A stretch of 64,000 nucleotides of DNA. Source: Acidimicrobiaceae bacterium. Its GTDB lineage: Bacteria > Actinomycetota > Acidimicrobiia > Acidimicrobiales > RAAP-2. Below are positions 25,016-33,660 of this stretch, in pieces. Location of the stretch: contig PLZW01000010.1 of NCBI GenBank assembly GCA_003153575.1, positions 1 to 64,000 of the forward strand. The letters run 5' to 3'. A program made the translations under genes and the position numbers. Numbering within the stretch: position 1 is the first letter of the stretch; every line of letters starts with the position of its first letter. A model generated the notes under the pieces. It had not been told where the DNA came from. It made no database searches and worked only from the letters and a program-made list of their open reading frames with translations.

Positions 25016-26502
25016 AGGCTCCCGGCGATGGTCTTGGTCTCGAGGTACTGCTCGAAGCCCTCGGAGCCGTTCTGGCGGCCGAGGCCGCTCGCCTTGTAGC
25101 CGCCGAAGGGGGAGGCGGCGCTGTAGTAGATGCCTCCGTTGACGCTGACCGTGCCCGACCGGATGCGGCGGGCCACGGCGAGCGCCCGCTCCTCGGAGGC
25201 CGAGGTCACCGCACCGGACAGTCCGTACTCGCTGTCGTTGGCGATCCGGATGGCGTCCTCCTCGTCGCGGAACGGGATGATGACCAGGACCGGACCGAAG
25301 ATCTCCTCGCGGGCGATCCGCATCGAGTTGTCGACGTCGGCGAAGAGCGTCGGCTCGACGAAGTAGCCCTTGTCGAGGTGGGCCGGGCGGCCGCCCCCGC
25401 AGACCAGGCGGGCGCCCTCGTCGATGCCGGTCTGGATGTACCCGAGGACCCGGTCGCGCTGGCGGGCGCTGACCACCGGTCCCATGATGTTGCCCGGATC
25501 GGTCGGGTCGCCGTAGGTCACGGTGCCCATGGCCGCCTCGGCCAGGGCCACCGCCTCGTCGTAGCGGGACTCGTGCACCAGGGTCCGGGTGAGCATGGCG
25601 CAGCCCTGGCCGGCGTGCATGCACATGAAGCCGAAGAAGGCCATCTTGGTCTCGAGGTCGCCGTCCTCCAGGATGATGTCGGCCGACTTGCCGCCCAGCT
25701 CGAGGAAGAGCCGCTTCAGGGTGGGCGCCCCGGCGGCCATGATCCGCCGTCCGGTGGCGGTCGACCCGGTGAACGAGATGAGGTCGACCCGGGGGTCGAC
25801 GACCAGCTGCTCGCCGACCATGTGGTCGGACGACGGCACGACATTCACGACGCCGTCGGGGATGTCGGTCTGCTCGGCGATGAGCCGTCCGATCCGGGTG
25901 GCCGTCCACGGGGTGTCCGGTGCCGGCTTGACCACCATGGCGTTGCCGGTGGCCAGGGCCTGGCCCAGCTTGGCCAGGAGGATCTCGACCGGGTAGTTCC
26001 AGGGGATGATGGCGCCCACCACACCGACCGGCTCCTTGACGACCTTCTGCCAGCTCTCCATGCCGAAGGCGTGGTTGTCCGGGAGCTCGCGCTCCCAGGC
26101 GAAGGTGTCGATGAGCTCGGCCGGCCACAGCAGCGACTCGGCCAGCGGCGCGTCGAGCTGGGCCATGTAGGTGACCATCACCGGTGTCCCGACCTCGGCC
26201 ACGAGCTCGGCCCGCAGCAGCTCCTGCTCGCCGACGATGGCGACCTGGAGCTGGCGGAGGCAGCGCTGGCGCAGGGCCCGGTCGGTGGACCACCCCGTGT
26301 TGTCGAACGCCTGGCGGGCGGCGCCGATGGCCCGGTCCATATCGGCCGCGGTGGCGTCCGCCGTCTGGCCCAGCACCTCTTCGGTGGCCGGGTTGATGTT
26401 GTCGAAGGCACCGCCGCCGGCGGCCTCGACCAGCTTCCCGTCGATCAGCATGCGGAACTCGCCGGGGGCGACTTCGGTGGCGGTCGGATCGGTGGTCGTC
26501 AT
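25012..26502 (-). CDS. NAD(P)-dependent aldehyde dehydrogenase
   Basis: This 496-residue ALDH has VVGAIIPWNYPVEI, SFTGSTATGRRI, LELGGKSADII and nucleophile Cys301 in AGQGCAMLTR. It oxidises an aldehyde to a carboxylate. ATG 26502 starts MTTTDPTATEVAPGEF; the long upstream open frame has no family similarity. It is the first gene of an ALDH-thioesterase-crotonase operon. Upstream, a -35/-10 pair (TTGACC, 18 bases, TACGAT on the minus strand, 26660-26631) is overlapped by a 20-bp palindrome, the best-looking regulated promoter in the window. Confidence 0.93.
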   Translation of the reverse strand: MTTTDPTATEVAPGEFRMLIDGKLVEAAGGGAFDNINPATEEVLGQTADATAADMDRAIGAARQAFDNTGWSTDRALRQRCLRQLQVAIVGEQELLRAELVAEVGTPVMVTYMAQLDAPLAESLLWPAELIDTFAWERELPDNHAFGMESWQKVVKEPVGVVGAIIPWNYPVEILLAKLGQALATGNAMVVKPAPDTPWTATRIGRLIAEQTDIPDGVVNVVPSSDHMVGEQLVVDPRVDLISFTGSTATGRRIMAAGAPTLKRLFLELGGKSADIILEDGDLETKMAFFGFMCMHAGQGCAMLTRTLVHESRYDEAVALAEAAMGTVTYGDPTDPGNIMGPVVSARQRDRVLGYIQTGIDEGARLVCGGGRPAHLDKGYFVEPTLFADVDNSMRIAREEIFGPVLVIIPFRDEEDAIRIANDSEYGLSGAVTSASEERALAVARRIRSGTVSVNGGIYYSAASPFGGYKASGLGRQNGSEGFEQYLETKTIAGSL

Positions 26503-26845
26503 GACGCGGCTCCTCGGTGTCGGCGCCGTCGGCGCTTGGTGGAGGAGGCGGGCGCCCCGGCTGGGCCGCTCGGAGTGACCCGAATGGTGGGTCTCTGCCG
26601 ACTCATGACGTCGTCCCCCTCGTGGAGGGGATCGTAACGACCGGCCGATCGGACGGTCAAGACACCTGTCGGCGCCGGACCGGAACCGGGTACGCCCCGC
26701 CCCGGGCACGGCCGCCGTTCCGGGGGCTCCCGCGGACTCCTCGGGGCGATGTGGGCGGTACCGGTCGCAATGGACTACAACGTGGGGCCATGTCGTGCGC
26801 CCCGGGCTGTCCGCTCCTCCTGCTCCGGTCGGACGCCCCCGTCGG
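26503..26845. promoter_or_regulatory. 343-bp divergent control region
   Basis: This is the longest gap in the window, between an ALDH operon (minus) and an ACAD (plus). It holds a minus-strand sigma-70-type promoter, a palindrome overlapping its -35 and spacer (26639-26658), and a second perfect inverted repeat CCCCTC-GTG-GAGGGG at 26616-26630 near the predicted start of transcription. From 26661 to 26845 I see no clear plus-strand promoter and no credible ORF. Confidence 0.5.
26631..26660 (-). promoter_or_regulatory. Promoter with overlapping palindromic operator
   Basis: On the minus strand TTGACC (26660-26655), an 18-base spacer and TACGAT (26636-26631) form a good promoter for the ALDH operon. 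The palindrome 26639-26658, GACCG-N10-CGGTC with only one mismatched pair over 20 bp, covers most of the -35 and spacer. That layout is typical of TetR-family repressor sites. The repressor is not encoded in the window. Confidence 0.6.
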
Positions 26846-28018
26846 ATGTCGGACGCGGTGAACCTGACCCTGGGTGCCGACGAGGAGCGGTTCCGGGAGG
26901 AGGCCCGGGCGTGGCTCGACGCCCACGTGGAGCCCACGCCCGAATTCGACTCGTTCGACGAGGAGTTCGCCTGGGGCCGGCGTTGGCAGGCGCGACTGGC
27001 CGAGGACAGGTGGGTGGGCATCCACTGGCCCGTCGAGTACGGGGGCCGGGCGGCCACCCCGCTCCAGGTGGCCATCTTCAACATGGAGTACGCCCGTTCC
27101 CGGGCCCCCCAGCCGGTCAACCGGACCGGGGTGAACCTGGTCGGCCCGACGCTGCTCACCCACGGCGACGACGCCCAGCGCCGCCGGTGGCTGCCCGGCA
27201 TCCTGTCGGCCGACGAGATCTGGTGTCAGCTGTTCAGCGAGCCCGGTGCCGGTTCCGATCTGGCCGGGCTGTCCACCCGGGCGACACCGGCGGACGACGG
27301 CTGGGTCCTCGACGGCCAGAAAGTGTGGACCAGCTACGCCCAGCACTCCCGGTGGGGCATCGCCCTCGTGCGGAGCGACCCCGACGCCCCCCGTCACCAC
27401 GGCATCTCGTGCATGGCCGTCGACATGCAGTCGCCCGGCATCGAGGTGCGGCCGCTGGTGACGATGACCGGGGAGGCCGAGTTCAACGAGGTCTTCCTCG
27501 ACGAGGTCTTCGTCCCCGGCGACCAGGTGATCGGCGAGGTCCACGCCGGATGGTCGGTGGCCAACACGACCCTGGCCCACGAGCGGGGCACCACCTTCCC
27601 CTTCAAGGAGCAGGTGGTCCACGAGGTCTACCTGGACCAGCTCCTCCACCTCGCCACAGCCAGGGGGTCGTTCGACGATCCGCTGGTGGCGGACCAGCTG
27701 GTCGACGCCTACGTGAAGCTGCGGGTGCTCCGTCTCCACAATTGGCGGACCATGACCCGGCTGGCCCGGGGCATCGAGCCCGGGCCGGAGTCGAGCGTGG
27801 TGAAGCTGGCCTGGACCGACATGACCCAGCAGCTGTCCGACGCCGCCCTGTCGGTGGTGGGCGACGCATCCCCTTTGTGGGCCGGCGCCGACGGCGACCC
27901 GGGAAGGGGCCGGTGGCAGCGCCAGTGGCTGTGGTCCAAGGCCTCGTCCATCGCCGGCGGCACGTCCGAGATCCAGCGCACGATCATCGGCGACCGGATC
28001 CTCGGGCTGCCCCGCTGA
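26846..28018 (+). CDS. Acyl-CoA dehydrogenase, alpha-type (no partner adjacent)
   Basis: This 390-residue ACAD has WCQLFSEPGAGSDLAG, GQKVWTSYAQHSRWG and the closing SIAGGTSEIQRTIIGDRILG. As in other alpha-type subunits it lacks the G-G-x-G-x-x-x-E catalytic motif before the closing helix. It is very like 36585-37838 and the C-terminal half of 57478-59691. No beta-type gene is adjacent, so it may borrow one from elsewhere, for example 37873-38952. ATG 26846 (MSDAVNLTL) is chosen over an in-frame start 17 codons upstream; neither has a strong ribosome-binding site. Confidence 0.9.
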   Translation: MSDAVNLTLGADEERFREEARAWLDAHVEPTPEFDSFDEEFAWGRRWQARLAEDRWVGIHWPVEYGGRAATPLQVAIFNMEYARSRAPQPVNRTGVNLVGPTLLTHGDDAQRRRWLPGILSADEIWCQLFSEPGAGSDLAGLSTRATPADDGWVLDGQKVWTSYAQHSRWGIALVRSDPDAPRHHGISCMAVDMQSPGIEVRPLVTMTGEAEFNEVFLDEVFVPGDQVIGEVHAGWSVANTTLAHERGTTFPFKEQVVHEVYLDQLLHLATARGSFDDPLVADQLVDAYVKLRVLRLHNWRTMTRLARGIEPGPESSVVKLAWTDMTQQLSDAALSVVGDASPLWAGADGDPGRGRWQRQWLWSKASSIAGGTSEIQRTIIGDRILGLPR

Positions 28019-28024
28019 GCCGGA

Positions 28025-28044
28025 CCGGGGCAGGTGTGCCCGGG
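28025..28044. terminator. Hairpin between convergent genes
   Basis: CCGGGGCA and TGCCCGGG are separated by GGTG, with one mismatch in the stem. It lies in the 30-bp gap between the ACAD and the convergent CoA ligase and could serve both. Confidence 0.45.
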
Positions 28045-28048
28045 ACGG

Positions 28049-29644
28049 TCAGACGATCCGTGAGGCCCGGCCCTCCCAGTAGGGATCGCGCAGCAGCCGC
28101 TTGTACAGCTTGCCGTTCGGGTCGCGGGGCATCTCGGCGACCACGTCGACGGACCGCGGGCACTTGTAGGCGGCGAGCCGCTCCCGGCACCACGCCAGGA
28201 GCTCGTCCGCCGGCACGGTGACGGCGGGGTCGGCCCACTGGACCACGGCCTTGACCGCCTCGCCCATCTCCTCGTCCGGGACGCCGAAGACGGCGACGTC
28301 GAGGACGGCCGGATGTCCGGCCAGGACCTGCTCGGCCTCGCGCGGGTAGATGTTCACGCCGCCGGACACCACCATGTCGGCCGAGCGGTCGGTCAGGTAG
28401 AGATATCCGTCCTCGTCCACGTGGCCGACGTCGCCCAGGGTGCGCCAGCCGTGGCTGTCCTGGATGGACGCCGTCTTGTCCGGGTCGTTGTGGTATTCGA
28501 ACGGACGTCCCCCGGCGAAGTAGACGGTGCCGGTCTGACCCGTCGGCACCTCCTCGCCGCCGGCTCCCACGATGTGCATCTCGCCCAGGGGGCGCCCCAC
28601 CGACCCCGGGTGCTCGAGCCACTCGGCCGGCCCGATGAACGAGGAGCCGATGTCCTCGGTGCCCGCGTAGTACTCGAAGATGATCGGCCCCCACCACTCG
28701 AGCATGCGCCGCTTGACCTCCACCGGGCACGGTGCGGCGGCGTGCACGACGTAGCGGAGGCTCGACACGTCGGCCGCCGCCCGCTCCTCGGCGGGCAGGC
28801 GCAGGATTCGGGTGAACATGGTCGGGACGAACTGGGCGTGGGTGACCTGGAAACGGGCGATGGCGGCCAAGCAGGCCGAGGGGTCGAACGTCTCCATGAC
28901 CACGGCCGTGGCCCCGAGCCGGTGCGCGGCCATGGAGTAGACGAGCGGGGCCGAGTGGTAGAGGGGGGCGGGGGACAGGTACACGGCGCCCTCGGCGACC
29001 CCCATGGCCGAGATCCCGGTGGCGATCACCACCGCCGGGGACTCGGGGTGGCCGGGGACGGTGACGCCGAGCGGCTTGGCCACCCCCTTCGGCACCCCGG
29101 TCGTGCCGGAGGAGTAGAGCATCTCTCGTCCCTCCGCCTCGTCCTCGAGCGGGATCGGGGGCTCGCCGTCCAGGACCTCCTGGTACGGGGTGAACCCGTC
29201 GGCTGTGCCCCCGGCCACGATCCGCAGCGACACACCCCCGAGGTCGAGGGCGCCGGCCACGTCGGCCAGCCCCGCCGTGATCACCAGCGCCGTGGCCCCG
29301 CAGTCCTCCAGGATGTACTCGGCCTCGTCCCGTCGCAGGTGGCTGTTGAGGGCCGTGTAGTACAGCCCGGCCCGCTGGGCCCCCCAGGCCGCCTCCAGGA
29401 AGGCCGAGCTGTTCTCCATCATGAGGGCCACATGGTCGCCGGGCCGGAGCCCGGCCCGCCGGAAGGCCCGGGCCAGTCGGTTGGACCGCTCGTCGAGCTC
29501 CCGGTAGGTGGTGACCTCGCCCGAACCCGTCATGATGACGGCCGGACGGTCGGGGTGGACGGCGGCCCGGGGCCCGAGGTGCATGGGGTGGACCGCGGGC
29601 GACCCGGTGGCCGGGCCCGGCCCGACCGCCCCGCCCGTGGTCAC
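28049..29644 (-). CDS. AMP-dependent acyl-CoA synthetase/ligase
   Basis: This 531-residue ANL-superfamily ligase has the P-loop YSSGTTGVPKG, the adenine-site FEYYAGTED, GDVGHVDEDGYLYLTDRSADM at the hinge and the closing lysine region MPRDPNGKLYKRLLRDPYW. It converts a carboxylic acid to its CoA thioester. GTG 29644 overlaps the stop of the upstream SDR as GTGA, which fixes the start. FadD-type ligases with the final DPYWEGR ending are frequent in actinobacterial steroid and terpene clusters, but the substrate is not determined. Confidence 0.92.
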   Translation of the reverse strand: MTTGGAVGPGPATGSPAVHPMHLGPRAAVHPDRPAVIMTGSGEVTTYRELDERSNRLARAFRRAGLRPGDHVALMMENSSAFLEAAWGAQRAGLYYTALNSHLRRDEAEYILEDCGATALVITAGLADVAGALDLGGVSLRIVAGGTADGFTPYQEVLDGEPPIPLEDEAEGREMLYSSGTTGVPKGVAKPLGVTVPGHPESPAVVIATGISAMGVAEGAVYLSPAPLYHSAPLVYSMAAHRLGATAVVMETFDPSACLAAIARFQVTHAQFVPTMFTRILRLPAEERAAADVSSLRYVVHAAAPCPVEVKRRMLEWWGPIIFEYYAGTEDIGSSFIGPAEWLEHPGSVGRPLGEMHIVGAGGEEVPTGQTGTVYFAGGRPFEYHNDPDKTASIQDSHGWRTLGDVGHVDEDGYLYLTDRSADMVVSGGVNIYPREAEQVLAGHPAVLDVAVFGVPDEEMGEAVKAVVQWADPAVTVPADELLAWCRERLAAYKCPRSVDVVAEMPRDPNGKLYKRLLRDPYWEGRASRIV

Positions 29645-30540
29645 GACCGGGCGGCGTCCTGGCTCAGGCCCTTGGGCATCACCATGCCGACGGTCTGGAG
29701 GTGCTGCCCGAGCATGCCGTCGAACTCGGCGGCCACCGACTCGGTGTCCCACCCGCCGTCCCTGTGCATCCAGGCGATCTGCTTCGGGTGCTGGAAGAGG
29801 GTGTAGCTGAAGTCCGTCCGGCCGAAGACCTGCCCGTTCACGTGGGCGGCCGCCTCGGAGGCGAGATAGGCCACCAACGGGGCGTTCATGGCCGGGTCGA
29901 GGCGGGGGTCGGGCTCGGCGCCGTCGCCGGCCAGGGCCGCTGTCATCCGGGTGGCGCCGGCCGGGGCGATGGCGTTCACGGTGATCCCGGCCCTGGCCAG
30001 CTCGAGGGCCCAGACGAAGGTCATGCCCATGATGCCGGCCTTGGCCGCCCCGTAGTTGGTCTGCCCGAAGTTGCCCCGTAGCCCCGCCGACGACGTCACG
30101 TTGACGATCCGCCCGTACCCGGCCTCCTTCATGACGGGCACGGCGTGCCGGGTGCAGTTGAAGGCCCCCTTCAGATGGGTGGCGACGACGGCGTCGAAGT
30201 CGTCCTCGGTCATCTTGACCAGGGTCCGGTCACGGACGATGCCGGCGTTGTTGACCAGGATGTCGAGGCGTCCGAAGGCGTCGAGCGCGGTCTGGACGCA
30301 CCGGCCGGTGGCCTCGAAGTCGGTCACCGACTCGTGACTGGGCACGGCCCGACCGCCGAAGGCCGCGATCTCGGCGCAGACGGACGCGGCCGGGTCCTCG
30401 TCGGACGCCTCGCCGCGGAGGCCGACACCGAGGTCGTTCACCACCACGGCGGCACCCTGGCGGGCCAGCTCGAGGGCGAACTCGCGGCCGATGCCGCGTC
30501 CGGCTCCGGTCACGATGGCCACGCGGTCGTCCAGCAGCAT
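29641..30540 (-). CDS. SDR-family 3-hydroxyacyl-CoA dehydrogenase-like protein
   Basis: This 299-residue SDR starts MLLDDRVAIVTGAGRGIGREF, has LVNNAGIVRDRTL and the catalytic Tyr-x-x-x-Lys in NYGAAKAGIMG. The N-terminal insert GLRGEASDEDPAA and overall pattern resemble the dehydrogenase domain of multifunctional enzyme type 2 (HSD17B4), which oxidises (3R)-hydroxyacyl-CoAs. ATG 30540 has GAGGAG upstream. It overlaps the downstream CoA ligase by 4 bp and is divergent from an ACAD, together making an activation, dehydrogenation and oxidation set. Confidence 0.9.
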   Translation of the reverse strand: MLLDDRVAIVTGAGRGIGREFALELARQGAAVVVNDLGVGLRGEASDEDPAASVCAEIAAFGGRAVPSHESVTDFEATGRCVQTALDAFGRLDILVNNAGIVRDRTLVKMTEDDFDAVVATHLKGAFNCTRHAVPVMKEAGYGRIVNVTSSAGLRGNFGQTNYGAAKAGIMGMTFVWALELARAGITVNAIAPAGATRMTAALAGDGAEPDPRLDPAMNAPLVAYLASEAAAHVNGQVFGRTDFSYTLFQHPKQIAWMHRDGGWDTESVAAEFDGMLGQHLQTVGMVMPKGLSQDAARS

Positions 30541-30694
30541 GCGTACGTCTCCTCGGAGGTGGGGATCGGGTTGGGACCCCGTCGTCGGCGCCCGCGGATC
30601 CGCATCCTACGGCACGCCGTTCGGGCCGGCCATCGGATAGCGGCCCCTGCTGTCGTATCCTCGCTGTAGCCGACCGGCGAGAGGATGGGCAGCG

Positions 30695-31918
30695 ATGTCG
30701 AGTGCCAGGGGTGCAGACCCGTACGCGGAGTCCGAGGACCAGGCCGCCTTGCGCCAGCTGGCCCGCGAGGTGGGCTACCGGGCCGTGGCACCGCTGGCTC
30801 GGGACGCCGACCTGACCGGGGTGCTCCCGACCGAGGCCATCACCGCATTGGCCAAGGCCGACCTGTTCCGGGTGACCATCGGGGAACAGTGGGGCGGCCT
30901 CGGCCTCGGCGACGTGGAGGCGGCCATCGTGCTGGAGGAGATCGCCCGCCACGACGTGTCCACCGCCATCTGCTGTCAGCTCGCCTTCAACGGCCCGTCC
31001 CGGGGCATCGAGCACCTCGGCGGCGACGCGTTGAAGGAACGGTGGCTGCCGCGGGTGGCCGACGGCGAGGCCATCGTGAGCATCGGCATCACCGAGCCCG
31101 ACGCCGGGTCGGCCGTGCAGAACATGCGCAGTGCACTGGTGGACGACGGACCCGGCCGGTTCCGGCTCAACGGGTACAAGAACTACTCGACCCTCGGCGA
31201 CGTGGCCCAGGGCATCCTGGTCTGGTGCCGCTGGCCCGGGGGCAAGGGCGCCAAGGGCATCGGCGCGGTGATCGTCCCCATGGACCGGGAGGGTGTGGCC
31301 ATCACCGGCCGCCACCACGGCATGGGCATCCACGCGGCGACCGAGGCCGAGGTGGCGTTCGACGGCGTGGCCATCGGGGAGGAGGACATCTTGGTGGCCG
31401 GGGTGCCCGATACCACCGAGGCCTTCAAGGTGCTCCTCGGGCACCTGAACCACGAGCGGTGCGGGAACGCCGCCATGTGCGTCGGCGCCGCCCAGGGCGC
31501 GCTCGAGCACGCCGTGCGCTACATGCACGACCGCGAGGTCGACGGCCGGCCCATCGGTGACCTGCAGGGCCTCCGGTGGAAGGCGGCCGACATGGCCGTG
31601 CAGCTGGAAGGGGCCCGGCTCCTGCTGACGCGGGCCGTCCACCTGGCCGGACCCGGGGGCACACCGCCTCCGCTGGAGACGGCCATGGCCAAGGCGGCCG
31701 CCAATCTGGCCGCCAAGTTCGTGTGCGACGAGGCCATCCAGATCCACGGCGGCTACGGCTACAGCCACGAGTACCCGGTCGAGCGCGCCTACCGGGACAT
31801 CCGCGGCCTGTGCTTCGGGGCCGGCACGGTGGAGGCGCAGCGCAACTACATCGGCGGGGCGGTGGTGGCCGGACGATCCACCGTGTCGCCCGGGTGGGTC
31901 GATCCGTTGGCCGACTGA
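30695..31918 (+). CDS. Acyl-CoA dehydrogenase (single-subunit type)
   Basis: This 407-residue ACAD has GITEPDAGSAVQNM, then HGGYGYSHEYPVERAYRD with the catalytic Glu, and FGAGTVEAQRNYIGGAVV in place of the usual GGTSEIQR closing motif. Both halves of the active site are in one chain. An N-terminal extension of about 15 residues precedes the first helix. ATG 30695 follows GAGAGGATGGG; a TATCCT box about 40 bases upstream is a plausible -10. A 9-bp hairpin lies just past its stop codon. Confidence 0.9.
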   Translation: MSSARGADPYAESEDQAALRQLAREVGYRAVAPLARDADLTGVLPTEAITALAKADLFRVTIGEQWGGLGLGDVEAAIVLEEIARHDVSTAICCQLAFNGPSRGIEHLGGDALKERWLPRVADGEAIVSIGITEPDAGSAVQNMRSALVDDGPGRFRLNGYKNYSTLGDVAQGILVWCRWPGGKGAKGIGAVIVPMDREGVAITGRHHGMGIHAATEAEVAFDGVAIGEEDILVAGVPDTTEAFKVLLGHLNHERCGNAAMCVGAAQGALEHAVRYMHDREVDGRPIGDLQGLRWKAADMAVQLEGARLLLTRAVHLAGPGGTPPPLETAMAKAAANLAAKFVCDEAIQIHGGYGYSHEYPVERAYRDIRGLCFGAGTVEAQRNYIGGAVVAGRSTVSPGWVDPLAD

Positions 31919-31924
31919 AGCGGA

Positions 31925-31950
31925 CCGTCCCGGATCATGCGCCGGGACGG
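31925..31950. terminator. Bidirectional terminator hairpin
   Basis: CCGTCCCGG at 31925 pairs perfectly with CCGGGACGG ending at 31950 around an 8-base loop. The loop contains the stop codon of the convergent CoA-transferase, and the hairpin begins 7 bases after the ACAD stop. One structure appears to end both transcripts. Confidence 0.6.
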
Positions 31951-33620
31951 AGGAAGCGTCCCTGCGGGTCCCATCGGCGGAGCCGCTCCACCAGTGCCGG
32001 GTCGGGTACGTCCAGCTCGGCCACCGTGGGGCCGACGGAGAGGTCCCACGGGCACAGGGCGCGGACGGCATCCACCCGCGCATCGATGGTGTCGGCACCG
32101 GGGGCCACGGCGGTGAGCGCCAGTACGCCGGTGTCGTCCTTCTCGAACAGGGCGAGGTCGGTGACGAGGGCCCGGACCCGCGCTCCCACCGAGGTCACGT
32201 ACGGGACGTCGGCGACCAGGCGCCGGTGGGTCAGGGTCGTCATCACCACCACCTCGTCGGCGCTCGAGGCCACATCGTTCCCCCCGCCCGAACCGACCAG
32301 GAAGACCTTGCCCGGGACGATGGTGGAGTTGATGTTGCCGTGGCGGTCGATCTGGGCGGCGCCCAGGCAGCCGAGCAGCGTGGTGCCCGGTCCGCTGACC
32401 AGAGTGCCGAGCACCTGGTCGGCATCGCCCAGCATGGTGGCCGTGGGGAAGCTCCGGTGGTTGAAGACGAACGGGTCGGCGGGCGTCGGCTCGTAGCCCC
32501 ACAGGCCGAGCTCGGCGGTCAGCACGACGTCAGAGCCCTGGTCGCGGGCGAGTTCGACGGCTAGCCAGGCGGCCAGGTTGGCCACCCCGGCCCCGGCCAG
32601 CACGGCGTCGGCCCCGAGGGCGGTGACCCGCCCGGCCAGGTAACGGGCCCCGTGCACGGCGGCGGCCTCCCAGGCCACCACCGGGGCGTCGAGGTCCGGC
32701 GGGTGGGCGGCCTCGTCGTCGCGCCACGAGTCCGGCTCGGCCCGCCGCCGGAGCCGCGCGATGCGCGCTGCGCCCAGCCGGTCGAGGTACTGGTCCTGAT
32801 CGGAGGGTCCGAGGACCCACTGCTCGATCCAGTCGTCGAAGCCGTCGCCGTGGCTGGCCGCCCGGGCCTCGGCCCAGAACTCCAGGTCCTCGCCGTAGGG
32901 TTCGACCGGGGTGTCCCGGGCGAACAGCCCGCCGGGGTGGGCCCCCATCGGAGTCTCGGTCACGGCCAGCACCCGGTGACCAGGGACGCGGACCAGGTGG
33001 GACCACGGCCGGATGTCGTCGACCACCCGGTCGACGGTGGCGACCACGCCGCGCCGGGCGGCGAGCGCGCCCCAGACGCCCTCCAGACCGGGGGCGTTGA
33101 AGGCGAGGTTCCCCTGGCGGTCGCCGATGGGCGCGTGGAGCAGGGTGATGTCGGGGGCGTAGGCCTCCAGCATCCCCACCTCGCCGAACGGCGTCACCAC
33201 CCGGGCGTAGCCCGGGTTGTCGGCCATCGACGAGCCGGCCAACGACGAAGTGGTGACGGCGGGCAGTCCGCGGGCCGCGGCCTCGAGCCGCTGGAGGAAG
33301 GTGAGGAACGACCAGTGCTCGATGTCGACCGAGCCGTCGAGGTAGGCGGAGGCGAACCAGGGGTTCGGCGAGAAGTTGGGGAACACATCGCCCGAGTAGC
33401 CGGTGACGACCTTGGCGACGAGTCCCCCGCGGAAGAACAGCGCGCCGAGGCTCGACAGGCTGAGCATGACCAGGGTGAAGCCGGGGTCCCGGCCCCACCA
33501 GTGGCGGACCAGGTGGCGGGCCCCGGCGGTCCACCGGGTGTGGTTGGTGACGACGTGGACGGCGTCGCCGGCCCGGACATGGACGATGGCCTCGTCGAGC
33601 GAGCAGACCTTGTCGGGCAT
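31935..33620 (-). CDS. Class I CoA-transferase, alpha and beta domains fused
   Basis: This 561-residue protein joins the two subunits that usually form a class I CoA-transferase. Residues 1-290 match the alpha domain (SLGALFFRGGLVAKVVTGY, DITLLHAPIGDRQGN). Residues 330-561 match the beta domain (LTAELGLWGYEP with a candidate catalytic Glu, then FLVGSGGGNDVASSA). The beta region resembles glutaconate CoA-transferase B and IpdB; IpdAB is a ring-opening hydrolase in steroid catabolism, so hydrolysis of a cyclic 3-oxoacyl-CoA is a possible alternative to CoA transfer. ATG 33620 is preceded by a minus-strand TAGCTT 7 bases away. The frame upstream has a weaker start 16 codons earlier. Confidence 0.85.
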   Translation of the reverse strand: MPDKVCSLDEAIVHVRAGDAVHVVTNHTRWTAGARHLVRHWWGRDPGFTLVMLSLSSLGALFFRGGLVAKVVTGYSGDVFPNFSPNPWFASAYLDGSVDIEHWSFLTFLQRLEAAARGLPAVTTSSLAGSSMADNPGYARVVTPFGEVGMLEAYAPDITLLHAPIGDRQGNLAFNAPGLEGVWGALAARRGVVATVDRVVDDIRPWSHLVRVPGHRVLAVTETPMGAHPGGLFARDTPVEPYGEDLEFWAEARAASHGDGFDDWIEQWVLGPSDQDQYLDRLGAARIARLRRRAEPDSWRDDEAAHPPDLDAPVVAWEAAAVHGARYLAGRVTALGADAVLAGAGVANLAAWLAVELARDQGSDVVLTAELGLWGYEPTPADPFVFNHRSFPTATMLGDADQVLGTLVSGPGTTLLGCLGAAQIDRHGNINSTIVPGKVFLVGSGGGNDVASSADEVVVMTTLTHRRLVADVPYVTSVGARVRALVTDLALFEKDDTGVLALTAVAPGADTIDARVDAVRALCPWDLSVGPTVAELDVPDPALVERLRRWDPQGRFLRPGA

Positions 33621-33627
33621 GGCCAGG

Positions 33628-33654
33628 AAGCTAGCGGACCGCGCCGGATAGCAT
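33628..33654. promoter_or_regulatory. Two facing leaderless promoters in a 40-bp gap
   Basis: The plus strand has TAGCAT (33649-33654) 6 bases before ATG 33661. The minus strand has TAGCTT (33633-33628) 7 bases before ATG 33620. Each -10 lies where the other promoter's -35 region would be, so the two should compete. Confidence 0.55.
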
Positions 33655-33660
33655 CCGGCG

